Below, in pieces: positions 29,624 to 38,900 of a DNA stretch of 64,000 nucleotides. The first letter of the stretch is position 1. Each line of letters begins with the position of its first letter. Under the pieces are notes generated by a model that was not told the DNA's origin, did not search any database, and was given only the letters and a program-made list of their open reading frames with translations. The position numbers were made by a program, and so were the translations under genes. This DNA comes from Clostridium sp. CS001 (lineage in GTDB: Bacteria; Bacillota; Clostridia; Clostridiales; Clostridiaceae), in the NCBI RefSeq assembly GCF_020443565.1, contig NZ_JAIZZN010000001.1, positions 62,001 to 126,000 on the forward strand. Direction: 5' to 3'.

Positions 29624-29652
29624 TACAAAAAAAGTGCCATATAGGCACTTTT
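29624..29652 (-). terminator. terminator after ftsZ
   Basis: AAAAGTGCC (29630-29638) with GGCACTTTT (29644-29652), 5-nt loop, then TTTTTTTG on the minus strand. It ends the ftsAZ unit before spoIIGA. Confidence 0.92.
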
Positions 29653-29686
29653 CTATTTACTATTTTTTCTTTTTAATTATTTATTC

Positions 29687-30781
29687 TTATTTGCTTTGTC
29701 TTCTTAAAAAAGCAGGAATTTCTAAATCAGAGGCTTCAGTGTCTTTTTTAGTATAGGCTACTTCTTCAATAGTATTAATTGATTCTCTTTCTTTTGGCTT
29801 TTGCACAGTTTTACTTTGCACTATTCTTTCATTTTCAAAACCAGTAGCAATAACTGTAATTCTTATTTCATCTTTTAGATTTTCGTCTATAACTGCACCA
29901 AATATAATGTTAGCATCTGGATCTGCAGCACCTTGTACAATCTCCGCTGCTTCATTTATCTCAAGTAATCCCAAATCCATTCCACCAGTAATATTTAAAA
30001 GTACACCTGTAGCACCAACTATTGAAGTTTCCAGTAATGGGCTTGAAATGGCTTGTTTAGCTGCTTCTTGAGATCTATTATCCCCAGAAGCTCTACCAAC
30101 ACCCATATGTGCAAGACCTTTAGCGAGCATAATTGTTCTCACGTCTGCAAAATCGAGATTAACAAGACCAGGAATGGTAATCAAGTCAGATATACCTTGT
30201 ATACCTTGTCTTAAAACATCATCTGCCATTTTAAAAGAATCCATCAATGTTGTTTTCTTATCTACCATGGTTAATAATCTTTCATTTGGAATTGTTACTA
30301 GAGTATCCACTGTTTCCTTAAGGGTTTTTATTCCAGACTCAGCATTAATCATTCTTTTTCTGCCTTCAAAAGGAAATGGTTTTGTTACAACTCCAACAGT
30401 TAATATTCCCATGGATTTGGCAATTTCTGCTACCACGGGTGCAGCTCCAGTACCTGTACCACCACCCATACCTGCAGTAATAAACACCATATCGGCACCT
30501 TTTATAGCTTGGGAAATTTCATCCCTGCTTTCCTCTGCAGCTTTCATACCAATCTCTGGATTTGCACCTGCTCCAAGACCCTTTGTTAGCTTGTCCCCAA
30601 TTTGAATCTTTTGAACAGCATGAGAAAGAATTAAAGCTTGTTTATCTGTATTTATAGCTATAAATTCCACATTCTTTAGTCCCTCAGTAATCATTCTGTT
30701 TATAGCATTGTTTCCTCCGCCTCCACACCCAATTACCTTAATCTGAGCAAATTCCTGAATATCAACATCAAAATCTAGCAC
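29687..30781 (-). CDS. ftsZ: cell division GTPase FtsZ
   Basis: 364 aa from a GTG behind AAGGAGG. Tubulin signature GGGTGTG (107-113), nucleotide loop [13 protein letters not shown] (18-30), and a C-terminal [13 protein letters not shown] tail that binds FtsA and SepF. Forms the cytokinetic ring. 15 nt downstream of ftsA. Confidence 0.98.
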   Translation of the reverse strand: MLDFDVDIQEFAQIKVIGCGGGGNNAINRMITEGLKNVEFIAINTDKQALILSHAVQKIQIGDKLTKGLGAGANPEIGMKAAEESRDEISQAIKGADMVFITAGMGGGTGTGAAPVVAEIAKSMGILTVGVVTKPFPFEGRKRMINAESGIKTLKETVDTLVTIPNERLLTMVDKKTTLMDSFKMADDVLRQGIQGISDLITIPGLVNLDFADVRTIMLAKGLAHMGVGRASGDNRSQEAAKQAISSPLLETSIVGATGVLLNITGGMDLGLLEINEAAEIVQGAADPDANIIFGAVIDENLKDEIRITVIATGFENERIVQSKTVQKPKERESINTIEEVAYTKKDTEASDLEIPAFLRRQSK

Positions 30782-30796
30782 AACACTACCTCCTTA

Positions 30797-32047
30797 TTAG
30801 AAAAAATCTGCAAAAAATTCTTTGACTTTTGATGCAAATTCATTTTTTCCCTTTTTATTTTGTTTTTTTGTTTTTTTGTTTTCATATGAATGCTCATCTG
30901 ATTGCTCAGACAGAATATCGTTTAGTTTAGCATTATTAGCAGCATGTGCAACAATTCCTACTGCATTAACGTACATGGGACTAGCTGCTCCAACATATTC
31001 TGGTGAACCAATCCTCACTGGTTTATTAAAAATCTCTTTACTTAGATCAATTATACCTCTAAATAAAGATATACCACCTCCGACTATTACTACACCCGAA
31101 ACTTCCTTATAAATTTCACTACTTAATAAGTTTTCCTTTATCAAGTGCAATAGTTCTTCAACTCTAGCATGAATTATATCAATTAATAAATCCCTATCAA
31201 TCTCCATTAAGTTATCATAAGAATCTTTAATTGTAATCTTATCATCATCCGTCTCTTTACCTTTAACCAAGCTTCCATATTTAAGCTTTAATCTTTCACC
31301 TTCGCTATAAGGAACCTTAAGACAAACTGATATATCATTGGTAATGTTAGCTCCACCTAGTTGAATAATAGAAGTATATTTTAGTTTCGTGCCTTTATAA
31401 ATTGAGATATCTATGGTCTCGGCTCCAATATCTACAAGCGCTGTGCCCATATCCTTCTCTTCCTTTTTTAAAACGGCCTCAGATATAGCTGATGGCCCAA
31501 GAACTATGCCACTAACTTTAAGGCCAGCCTTATTTACACTTTTCAATAAATTACTAACTACTGTTGATTGCGCCATAACTACTTGAGCTTCAACTTCAAG
31601 CCTTTCTCCACTCATTCCCCTAGGGTCTTTAATATTGTCATATCCATCAACAATATATTGTTCTGGCTCAACACCCACTATTTCTTTATCGAAAGAAACT
31701 GAAATAAGTTTAGCTGCTTCAATTACCCTGTCCACATCACTTTGCTTAATCTCTCTATCTTCAGAAGAAATCGCAACCATACCTGTATTTTTTACCAGCT
31801 CACAAATCCCTCCAGGCAATGATATATAGCCCTCACTTATTTGCGAATCTGTCATACATTCTAATTGAGAGATACATTGTTTTATACTTTCAGCTGTACT
31901 ATCAATATCTATTACAACTGATTTATTTAAACCACTACATACAACTGATGTAATGCCTATAATCTGAAGTTTTGCATTGCTGCTTATTTTACCAACTGCT
32001 CCACATATCTTTGATGATCCCAAATCAATTCCTACTATATGTTTCAT
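30797..32047 (-). CDS. ftsA: cell division protein FtsA
   Basis: 416 aa from the ATG at 32047 (AAGGGGG, 8 nt). Actin-fold: phosphate-1 loop VGIDLGSSKICG, connect-1 and phosphate-2 (TALVDIGAETIDIS), and the adenosine motif VVIVGGGISLF. The 1C-like insertion and the C-terminal amphipathic helix (NEFASKVKEFFADFF) suit membrane anchoring of FtsZ. Adjacent ftsZ supports FtsA rather than PilM. Confidence 0.92.
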   Translation of the reverse strand: MKHIVGIDLGSSKICGAVGKISSNAKLQIIGITSVVCSGLNKSVVIDIDSTAESIKQCISQLECMTDSQISEGYISLPGGICELVKNTGMVAISSEDREIKQSDVDRVIEAAKLISVSFDKEIVGVEPEQYIVDGYDNIKDPRGMSGERLEVEAQVVMAQSTVVSNLLKSVNKAGLKVSGIVLGPSAISEAVLKKEEKDMGTALVDIGAETIDISIYKGTKLKYTSIIQLGGANITNDISVCLKVPYSEGERLKLKYGSLVKGKETDDDKITIKDSYDNLMEIDRDLLIDIIHARVEELLHLIKENLLSSEIYKEVSGVVIVGGGISLFRGIIDLSKEIFNKPVRIGSPEYVGAASPMYVNAVGIVAHAANNAKLNDILSEQSDEHSYENKKTKKQNKKGKNEFASKVKEFFADFF

Positions 32048-32334
32048 TAAGTTTATCCCCCTTATAATAGAAACCACAAGTATATATATTCAACAAAAAA
32101 ATAATTTTCCCTTTTATTTAAATTAATTTTTTATAATATTTTTTAAAATTCATTACAAACTTAAATACAATTAAAATATAGTTTGCATTTAATTGCACGC
32201 TTGATAATACTTGTAAACTTAATTTCAAATTAGTAAGTTATATTAAATTAATTATATTAAAAGTTAAATTTCTTCACTAGCTAAGTATAATTGCAATATG
32301 CAAAAAATGCAATATTATAATTTGATACACTTAA
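32048..32334. other. intergenic region between pilT and ftsA
   Basis: About 290 bp, extremely AT-rich, presumably carrying the ftsA promoter. A weak TATAAT..TTGCA / TGCAATTATA hairpin lies at about 32291-32323 just after pilT without a T run. I see no small gene. Confidence 0.4.
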
Positions 32335-33390
32335 CTACATAGATAGCATTCTTATCATCATTTCACTATCCACTGAGTAGGTCATCGCATCATCTTTAGA
32401 TATAATTCCCTTTTTATATAAATCTGCAATTGACATGTCCATGGTTTTCATGCCATATTTACCACCAGTTTGAACACAAGACTCTAACTGATGTGTTTTA
32501 CCTTCACGAATAAGATTTTGAATTGCTGGAGTTGATATCATTACCTCCAGGGCTGCAACTCTTCCACCTACATCACTCTTAGGTATTAATTGTTGAGAAA
32601 CTATTCCCTGCATTACAGCAGCTAGTTGAACTTTAATTTGTTGTTGTTGGTGAGGAGGGAATACATCAACTATTCTATCTACAGTTTTTGCTGCTCCTAT
32701 AGTATGTAGAGTAGAGAATACCAAATGCCCAGTTTCAGCAGCTGTTATAGCAATAGAAATGGTTTCAAGATCTCTCATTTCCCCTACTAGTATAACATCT
32801 GGATCTTCTCTAAGGATAGCTCTTAAAGCATTTTTATAATTCTTACTGTCTTTGCCAATTTCTCTTTGATTAATAATAGATTGATTATGTTTATGCAGGT
32901 ATTCAATTGGATCTTCTAAGGTTATAATATTGCATGCCCTAGTGGAATTAATTTCATTAACCATGGCAGCAAGTGTTGTACTTTTACCACTACCTGTTGG
33001 CCCAGTTACCAAAACTAACCCTCTTTGTTTTGTAGTAAGCGTTCGAATAACCTCTGGAAACTCTAGTTGCTTAAGGGTAGGGATTTTTAGTGTTACCACT
33101 CTAATAGCAATAGTATCGCTACCCCTTTGTTTGTAAACATTTACCCTAAATCTCCCAAGTCCTCCGATAGAATAAGAATTATCTATTTCACCATTTTTAA
33201 TATATTCTTCATAAGAGTCACCTAAAATTTCTCTTGAGTACTTTTCCGTATCTGCTGGTGTTAATTTCTCTTGCCCTGCTTGTATTAAATGTCCGTTAAC
33301 CCTAATAACTGGTACTGATCCAACTGTTAAGTGAAGATCTGATGCATTCATTTCTACAGTTTTTCCTAATAATTCGTTAAGTGATATCAT
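32335..33390 (-). CDS. pilT: type IV pilus retraction ATPase PilT
   Basis: 351 aa, secretion-type hexameric ATPase. PAS-like N-domain to about residue 100, Walker A GPTGSGKST (130-138), Asp-box and Walker B DPDVILVGEMRD, His box HLVFSTLHT, and the retraction motif AIQNLIREGKTHQ. It is next to ftsA and ftsZ, as in Clostridium perfringens, with no other pilus gene in this window. Starts on TAATG, overlapping the stop of the frameshifted upstream reading frame. Confidence 0.95.
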   Translation of the reverse strand: MISLNELLGKTVEMNASDLHLTVGSVPVIRVNGHLIQAGQEKLTPADTEKYSREILGDSYEEYIKNGEIDNSYSIGGLGRFRVNVYKQRGSDTIAIRVVTLKIPTLKQLEFPEVIRTLTTKQRGLVLVTGPTGSGKSTTLAAMVNEINSTRACNIITLEDPIEYLHKHNQSIINQREIGKDSKNYKNALRAILREDPDVILVGEMRDLETISIAITAAETGHLVFSTLHTIGAAKTVDRIVDVFPPHQQQQIKVQLAAVMQGIVSQQLIPKSDVGGRVAALEVMISTPAIQNLIREGKTHQLESCVQTGGKYGMKTMDMSIADLYKKGIISKDDAMTYSVDSEMMIRMLSM

Positions 33391-33601
33391 TATTTATCCC
33401 CCTGTTCGTTTAATGAAGACTCGCAAATATCTATGGCAAAATGACTTGAAATATTAACATGCTCTTGCCACTTAAAATTTTTGCTCCATTTTCCTCAAAT
33501 TGTTTTAATTTACCTAGAGGTGCATAGGTTATAATTATATCATAGTTGTCATAATTTTTAACAGAATTAAATTCTATTGATTTATTTTTCTTAGAAATCA
33601 T
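33390..33601 (-). pseudogene. small frameshifted gene coupled to pilT
   Basis: Two overlapping minus-strand frames look like one gene split by a 1-nt deletion. The upstream frame begins at ATG 33601 (MISKKNKSIEFNSVKNYDNY) and continues through YAPLGKLKQFEENGAK. The downstream frame carries NFKWQEHVNISSHFAIDIC and ends in TAA at 33390-33392, sharing one base with the pilT ATG (TAATG). The change would lie at the five-A tract read at 33478-33482. Joined, the product is about 70 aa of unknown function. No strong ribosome-binding site precedes the ATG (GGAG is too close). It could be a decayed gene, a sequencing error, or true frameshifting. Confidence 0.45.
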
Positions 33602-33661
33602 CTCCAAATTATAATATTCGACGTATTGTAAGTTTCTCCTTCTTTAAGTTTTTATTACCTT

Positions 33662-34393
33662 TTAGAGCAATTTATTAGATAGATTCAACTTAGTCTTGTT
33701 ATTACTATTTAATTCTTTATATAACTTCTTCAAGGCTCTCTTTTCAATTCTAGAAACATAAGACCTTGAAATTCCTAAAATTAATGCAATCTCTCTTTGC
33801 GTTCTAGGTTTACCATCAATCAGTCCATAACGCATTTGAATTATTGTTTTTTCTCTATCCATTAAAGCTACATTAATCTTATTATAAAGCTTTTTAATTT
33901 GTATTTTGCTTTCCACTATCTCAATTATAGAATCTTCATCACTACTTAACACATCCATCAGTGAGATTTCATTTCCCTCTTTATCGATTCCTATAGGGTC
34001 CTGTAGGTATATTTCTCCTTTTGTTTTCTTATTATTTCGAATAAGCATTAGTATCTCATTTTCTATACACCTTGCTGCATAGGTGGCAAGCCTTGTTCCT
34101 TTGCTTATATCAAAGGAATCTATAGCTTTAATGAGCCCAACAGTTCCTATTGATATTAGGTCATCTACATCCTTGCCTGGGTAAGAATATTTTTTTACGA
34201 TATGTGCAACAAGCCTTAAATTTCGTTCAACTAGTATACTTTTAGCTAGTAAATCTCCTTCCTTTAGCTTTGTTAAATATAACCTTTCTTCTTCTTCACT
34301 TAATGGTTGAGGGAATGAACTACTACCAGTTATATAAGCTGTTAAAAATGTAACATTTCCAATTATATCTAATAAACAATTCATGAAAAACAC
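33662..34393 (-). CDS. sigK: mother-cell late sigma factor SigK (pro-form)
   Basis: 243 aa, uninterrupted. The GTG start has AGGAGG with 7-nt spacing. The N-terminal hydrophobic pro-sequence (NCLLDIIGNVTFLTAYITG) is removed by SpoIVFB in the late mother cell. Regions 2 (RNLRLVAHIVKKYSYPG, RLATYAARCIENEI) and 4 (REIALILGISRSYVSRIEKRALKKL) are intact. No skin element interrupts the frame, unlike B. subtilis and C. difficile. Confidence 0.96.
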   Translation of the reverse strand: MFFMNCLLDIIGNVTFLTAYITGSSSFPQPLSEEEERLYLTKLKEGDLLAKSILVERNLRLVAHIVKKYSYPGKDVDDLISIGTVGLIKAIDSFDISKGTRLATYAARCIENEILMLIRNNKKTKGEIYLQDPIGIDKEGNEISLMDVLSSDEDSIIEIVESKIQIKKLYNKINVALMDREKTIIQMRYGLIDGKPRTQREIALILGISRSYVSRIEKRALKKLYKELNSNNKTKLNLSNKLL

Positions 34394-34422
34394 GGATGCT
34401 CCTCCTAATAGTGCTTATAAAT

Positions 34423-34450
34423 ATAATATGATAAATTTTATTAATATTGC
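34423..34450 (-). promoter_or_regulatory. weak sigma-E-like promoter candidate for sigK
   Basis: GCAATATT (-35 like) and CATATTAT (-10 like) on the minus strand about 12 bp apart, 30 nt before the GTG. The spacing is shorter than the sigma-E consensus and the whole region is AT-rich, so this is tentative. Confidence 0.3.
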
Positions 34451-34482
34451 ATGTACAATTAAATATTTATTTTTAGATTAAT

Positions 34483-36177
34483 TTAATCTATAGATTTAAG
34501 TAAGTTAACTATTTCTTTAAATATAGGAGCGGCAGTATCTCCACCTCCCTGACTATTTAATCCTTCCACTTTGCTTAGTTCTATGTTTTCTACAAATACA
34601 ACCATAGAGTAATTTTTTCCCTTTAAATTAAAGAAACCTACAAACCATCCATCAGAACACTCTTTACCTTTTACAAAATATTCAGTAGTGCCTGTTTTCC
34701 CGCCTATCATCATGTCTTCAATGTAAGCCATAGTTCCTGTACCTTTATTTACTACATCAATCATATGGGATTTCACGATTTTAGCGGTTTGCTCTTTTAA
34801 TACCCGAGAAACATTAGGAGTAAATCCCTCTAAGGTTACATTATTGTCATCCACATATGCATCTATTATGCTTGGCTGAACGTATATTCCATTGTTTATG
34901 ATAGTATTAGGAATGCTAATGGCTTCTAAGGGTGTTATCCTAGTTTTTTGCCCAATAGCTGTATGGCTTTTTTCACCTGGCTCAGAAGTTGATATATCAA
35001 CACCAAAGTCACCAATATCCTCTTGCTGAAAATTTAACACTTTACGTAATAGCCCTTGTTTTTCTGAATAATCATACATGTTTTTAAGACCTACCTGACG
35101 ACCTATTTGGGCGAATGTATTATTGGAGGAATATGCCAGTGCCTCTCCAAGTGTATATTGCTTTAATAATGCCTCATGAGCCTTTGGAAAGTAAGTTCTA
35201 TTTAATGGAAACACTTCATCTTTACCTATTAAGTTCATATCCAGCCCAGCTTCTTCAACAATCACTTTAAAAATCGATCCTGGAAACGAACCATTCGTGG
35301 TTGGAATTCCTAAGTTTGCATTATAGATATTATCATTCTTTTGTGCCATTGTTCGTATTTTGCCAGTACTACTCTCCATTAGCACAACACCAATTTGTTT
35401 GTATTTTTCGTATTTTTTCTCATGAAGAATATTTTCAACACTATCCTGGATTTCTTTATTTAAAGTAAGTCTTACATTTATATTCTTTTGGGGATATATA
35501 ATCCTCCCGTTAGCTATCTCGCCATTTATTCCTTTAGCAAAGCTAATTTTTGTAAATTCATTATTTTTAGTTTTGTTGTATATTTGCATTTCTATGGAGT
35601 CATCGCTTTTCATTATAGGGTTTCCATCCCCATTAATATATGTTGTATTTATTAATAAATTTTCAACTTTCCAGTACTTATCATTGATCACATCATTAGC
35701 TGCATAGACATAAAACCCTTTTATTTCTTTAATCTCTTTAAGTTTATCAAATGTTTCTTCGTCAATTTTATATTTTATTTTTTCAAAGTTACCATTGCTT
35801 TTTATCTTTTCTAAATCATAATTACTATTATAATTTCTTAAAATAATTGTTAATGCTTGCATGTCGTATCTGCTAGTATATTCATTAAATCGCAAATAAT
35901 CTACTGGATCAATAACTGCATAATAATTCACAACATAGTCTAAAAGCTCACTACCATCACAATCAAATAGATTATAACGCATACCATAGGGCTCATTAAT
36001 TGTATATTGGGCATTAAACATTTCTTTTAAGGGTTCTGATTTAAAATACATGTAATTGCTAACTTTCCATATTAAAAAACTAAGCAACAATATAAATATA
36101 ATCATTACTGTAAAGGCTCTTCGCTCCATATCTTTCTTTCTATTTGAATTGCCAAATATATTATTTCTACTGTACAT
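34483..36177 (-). CDS. class B penicillin-binding protein (transpeptidase)
   Basis: 564 aa, single N-terminal membrane anchor (about 23-45), no PASTA domains. The dimerisation/linker region runs to about 255 and the transpeptidase domain follows. Active-site motifs are SIFK with Ser301 and Lys304, SSN (350-352) and KTG (494-496). It is a Gram-positive D,D-transpeptidase of the PBP2/SpoVD class; the exact role (elongation, division or sporulation) is open. The ATG follows GAGGTG, but that site lies in the 3' arm of the stem of the preceding hairpin (see findings). Next to sigK but probably separate. Confidence 0.85.
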   Translation of the reverse strand: MYSRNNIFGNSNRKKDMERRAFTVMIIFILLLSFLIWKVSNYMYFKSEPLKEMFNAQYTINEPYGMRYNLFDCDGSELLDYVVNYYAVIDPVDYLRFNEYTSRYDMQALTIILRNYNSNYDLEKIKSNGNFEKIKYKIDEETFDKLKEIKEIKGFYVYAANDVINDKYWKVENLLINTTYINGDGNPIMKSDDSIEMQIYNKTKNNEFTKISFAKGINGEIANGRIIYPQKNINVRLTLNKEIQDSVENILHEKKYEKYKQIGVVLMESSTGKIRTMAQKNDNIYNANLGIPTTNGSFPGSIFKVIVEEAGLDMNLIGKDEVFPLNRTYFPKAHEALLKQYTLGEALAYSSNNTFAQIGRQVGLKNMYDYSEKQGLLRKVLNFQQEDIGDFGVDISTSEPGEKSHTAIGQKTRITPLEAISIPNTIINNGIYVQPSIIDAYVDDNNVTLEGFTPNVSRVLKEQTAKIVKSHMIDVVNKGTGTMAYIEDMMIGGKTGTTEYFVKGKECSDGWFVGFFNLKGKNYSMVVFVENIELSKVEGLNSQGGGDTAAPIFKEIVNLLKSID

Positions 36178-36223
36178 AAAAACACCTCACCTAGACTAAT
36201 TCTCGCCTAAAATGAGGTGTTTT
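36178..36223 (-). terminator. hairpin after udk covering the PBP ribosome-binding site
   Basis: Perfect 11-bp stem (minus-strand arms 36223-36213 AAAACACCTCA and 36189-36179 TGAGGTGTTTT), 23-nt loop, then T and the ATG of the PBP gene. It begins about 18 nt after the udk stop. It looks like an intrinsic terminator, yet the GAGGTG that should recruit ribosomes for the PBP is entirely inside the 3' arm. Confidence 0.7.
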
Positions 36224-36241
36224 ATTCTTTTATCTTTACTA

Positions 36242-36871
36242 TTAATTTTGATAGGTTTGAAGGATTTGACTTATATTTGCAGTAATTATATCTACCGCTA
36301 CCTTATTATGTCCACCTTCAGGTATAATGAGGTCTGCGTGCCTTTTAGTAGGTTCAGTAAATTGTTCATGCATTGGTTTTACAACATTTAAATATTGATT
36401 TATAACAGATTCTGCTGTTCTGCCTCTCTCATTAATGTCTCTAACCATTCTTCTTATAAACCTAACATCTGCATCAGTGTCTACATATATTTTAATATCT
36501 AGCATATCTCGAAGAATTTTTTCAGATAGAACAAGAATACCTTCCACTATAATGATTTTTTTCGGCTCCACAGAAATTTTTTCTTTCATTCTATTATGTA
36601 CTTCAAAATTATAAATAGGCTTGTCAATAATATGTCCTTCTAAAAGAAGTTCTAAATGCTTAACTAAAAGAGAAGTGTCAAAAGCATCTGGATGGTCATA
36701 GTTTGTTTTAATTCTTTCTTCAAAAGAAAGATTACTTTGGTCTTTATAATAAGAATCCTGCTCAAGCATTGCAATGCATGTTTCATCGAACTGTTTGTAT
36801 ATCTCTCTTGCTATAGTGCTTTTTCCTGAACCAGTTCCTCCGGTTATCCCTATTATAATGGGACGCTGCAT
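36242..36871 (-). CDS. udk: uridine kinase
   Basis: 209 aa. P-loop GGTGSGKST (10-18), LID region [12 protein letters not shown] and substrate motif NYDHPDAFD. It phosphorylates uridine and cytidine for pyrimidine salvage. The start overlaps the trhP stop (TAATG). The order trmR-trhP-udk matches yrrM-yrrN-yrrO-udk of B. subtilis. Confidence 0.97.
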   Translation of the reverse strand: MQRPIIIGITGGTGSGKSTIAREIYKQFDETCIAMLEQDSYYKDQSNLSFEERIKTNYDHPDAFDTSLLVKHLELLLEGHIIDKPIYNFEVHNRMKEKISVEPKKIIIVEGILVLSEKILRDMLDIKIYVDTDADVRFIRRMVRDINERGRTAESVINQYLNVVKPMHEQFTEPTKRHADLIIPEGGHNKVAVDIITANISQILQTYQN

Positions 36872-38094
36872 TATTTCCCCTCCTTAGCTTTTATAAGGAT
36901 GTCATTTTCCTTTAGTTTTTCATCAGTATTTATGGTAAATAACATCTGAGCATTTGGTGCTGAAGCTATATTTTCTCCCTTAGAATTTTTCATATCCTTA
37001 AGTACTATTGATACATTATCTCCTACAGGTTTTAACACTTCAACAGTATCCCCTAGCAGCACCTTATTTCTTTGTTCTATTAATGCAGTATTATCTTCTT
37101 CATTATACTCACGTACAACGCCTACTATATCGTAATCTCTAATATATGAAGATGAATCATATATTTGCTTATTTGGATCTCCAAAATAAAATCCAGTGTA
37201 ATACTGTCTATGGCTAGGTTTTAAAAGGTTATCCATCCATTTTTGCTGAAACTTATAGTTTGATGGGTCCTCCACATAAGTATCCACAGCTTCTCTATAA
37301 GATTTACATACAGAAGCAACATAATATGAACTTTTCATTCTTCCTTCTATCTTAAAGGACACTATGCCTGATTCCATAAGTTCTGGAATATGTTCTATCA
37401 TGCATAAGTCTTTTGAATTCATTATGTAAGTGCCTTTATCATCTTCAATTATAGGATAGTATTCTCCATCCCTTTTTTCTTCCATTAAAGAGTATTTATA
37501 TCTACATGGCTGAGCACATTGCCCTCTATTGGCATCTCTACCTGTCATATAATTGGATAAAAGACATCTCCCCGAATATGCCATGCACATAGAACCATGA
37601 ACAAAAGCTTCTAGTTCACAAGTATCAGGTAACTTTTCTCTAATTTCTTTAATTTCTCCTAAAGATAACTCTCTCGCAAGAACAATTCTTTTTACACCTT
37701 GTTTATGCCAAAAAATAGCTGACTTGTAGTTTACATTATTAGCTTGAGTACTCAAATGAATTTCTAAATTCGGTACAACTTCTCTAGCTGTCATAATAAT
37801 TCCTGGATCAGATACAATAATAGCATCTGCACCTAGTTCATATATATCTTTTAGATAATCTTCAAGGCCATCTAAATCATCGTTATGAGGAAATACATTT
37901 AAGGTTACATACACCTTTTTATCTCTAGAATGTGCATAATCTATGCCTTCTTTTAACTGCTCATTGCTAAAATTATCTGCAAAAGCTCTTAAATTCATTT
38001 TACTTCCACCTAAATAAACTGCGTCTGCACCAAAATTTAAAGCTGCTTTTAATTTCTCTAAGTTTCCTGCAGGTGCTAATATTTCTGGCTTCAT
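36871..38094 (-). CDS. trhP: peptidase U32 family tRNA prephenate-dependent hydroxylase TrhP
   Basis: 407 aa from the ATG at 38094 with AGGAGG 9 nt upstream; a GTG at 38103 is too close to that site. U32 signature [20 protein letters not shown] with the Cys cluster continuing [11 protein letters not shown]. TrhP makes 5-hydroxyuridine at tRNA U34 with prephenate as hydroxyl donor. The immediately preceding trmR methylates that product. Confidence 0.85.
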   Translation of the reverse strand: MKPEILAPAGNLEKLKAALNFGADAVYLGGSKMNLRAFADNFSNEQLKEGIDYAHSRDKKVYVTLNVFPHNDDLDGLEDYLKDIYELGADAIIVSDPGIIMTAREVVPNLEIHLSTQANNVNYKSAIFWHKQGVKRIVLARELSLGEIKEIREKLPDTCELEAFVHGSMCMAYSGRCLLSNYMTGRDANRGQCAQPCRYKYSLMEEKRDGEYYPIIEDDKGTYIMNSKDLCMIEHIPELMESGIVSFKIEGRMKSSYYVASVCKSYREAVDTYVEDPSNYKFQQKWMDNLLKPSHRQYYTGFYFGDPNKQIYDSSSYIRDYDIVGVVREYNEEDNTALIEQRNKVLLGDTVEVLKPVGDNVSIVLKDMKNSKGENIASAPNAQMLFTINTDEKLKENDILIKAKEGK

Positions 38095-38111
38095 TAGCTT
38101 CACCCTCCTTG

Positions 38112-38768
38112 CTACATTACTGTATTCTTTTTTACCGTTATTGAGATGCCATCCCCCATAGGTATTACAGAAGTTATAAGTTCATCATTATTAGATACTA
38201 GCTCTAAATAGCTTCTCATACGTTTTACAATAGTAATTTTTCTACGCTTTACAAGCTCTTTTGATGCAACCATCCCTCTAAAAAGAACATTATCTGCAAT
38301 AAGAACTCCTTCTTTTTTTAAGAGTCTAAGGCAGTGGGGCAGAAAATGATTATAGTGTCCTTTACCTGCATCCATAAAAATCATATCATATTCTCCTTGA
38401 AGATTTCCTAATACCTCTAGACAATCCCCTTTTAGAATGGTGATTTTGTCCTGTAGTTTATATTTTTCTATGTTAGCTTTTGCAAGTTCTATCATAGCTT
38501 CATCTCTTTCAATAGTGGTAATTTCACTTAATCCAAACGATGCCTTATTCATTAAAATAGCAGAATACCCTATGGCAGTACCTAACTCTAAAATCTTTTT
38601 AGGTCTATTCATAGTTATCATTAATTCTAAAAATTTAGCAGTCTCCTTCTGAACTATAGGTGTTCCATTTTCCAGAGCAAACTCCTCTAAATCTTTTAAA
38701 ATTCCAGTATGTGTTGGAATCAGCTCTCTCAAATATTTTTCCATATAATCATAAGTTATCCCACTCAT
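38112..38768 (-). CDS. trmR: tRNA 5-hydroxyuridine O-methyltransferase TrmR
   Basis: 218 aa, class I SAM-dependent O-methyltransferase. LELGTAIGYSAI SAM loop, acidic ERDE, catalytic metal-site MDAGKGHY and LLIADNV-like LIADNVLFRG. Its B. subtilis equivalent YrrM/TrmR methylates ho5U34 to mo5U34 in tRNA. The operon link to trhP and udk supports this assignment rather than a catechol methyltransferase. Confidence 0.85.
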   Translation of the reverse strand: MSGITYDYMEKYLRELIPTHTGILKDLEEFALENGTPIVQKETAKFLELMITMNRPKKILELGTAIGYSAILMNKASFGLSEITTIERDEAMIELAKANIEKYKLQDKITILKGDCLEVLGNLQGEYDMIFMDAGKGHYNHFLPHCLRLLKKEGVLIADNVLFRGMVASKELVKRRKITIVKRMRSYLELVSNNDELITSVIPMGDGISITVKKNTVM

Positions 38769-38841
38769 TTAATTTCCTCCAAAAATTCATCAATGCTACT
38801 AACTAAAATCTAATTTTTACTTTAAAACCATAGGTAGTTGG

Positions 38842-38877
38842 AAAAAGAAAACCTTCCAAATTAAATCTTCGGTTTTC
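38842..38877 (-). terminator. terminator after typA
   Basis: GAAAACC (38871-38877 complement) pairs with GGTTTTC (38847-38853 complement), then a TTTTTCC tract on the minus strand; an outer GTTGG/CCAAC extends it. Confidence 0.75.
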
Positions 38878-38900
38878 ATTAACCAACTCCCTAGTTAAAA

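Noticed and set aside
33662-34393. skin element in sigK
   Set aside because: The sigK frame is continuous from the start codon to the stop with intact regions 2 and 4, so no interrupting element is present.
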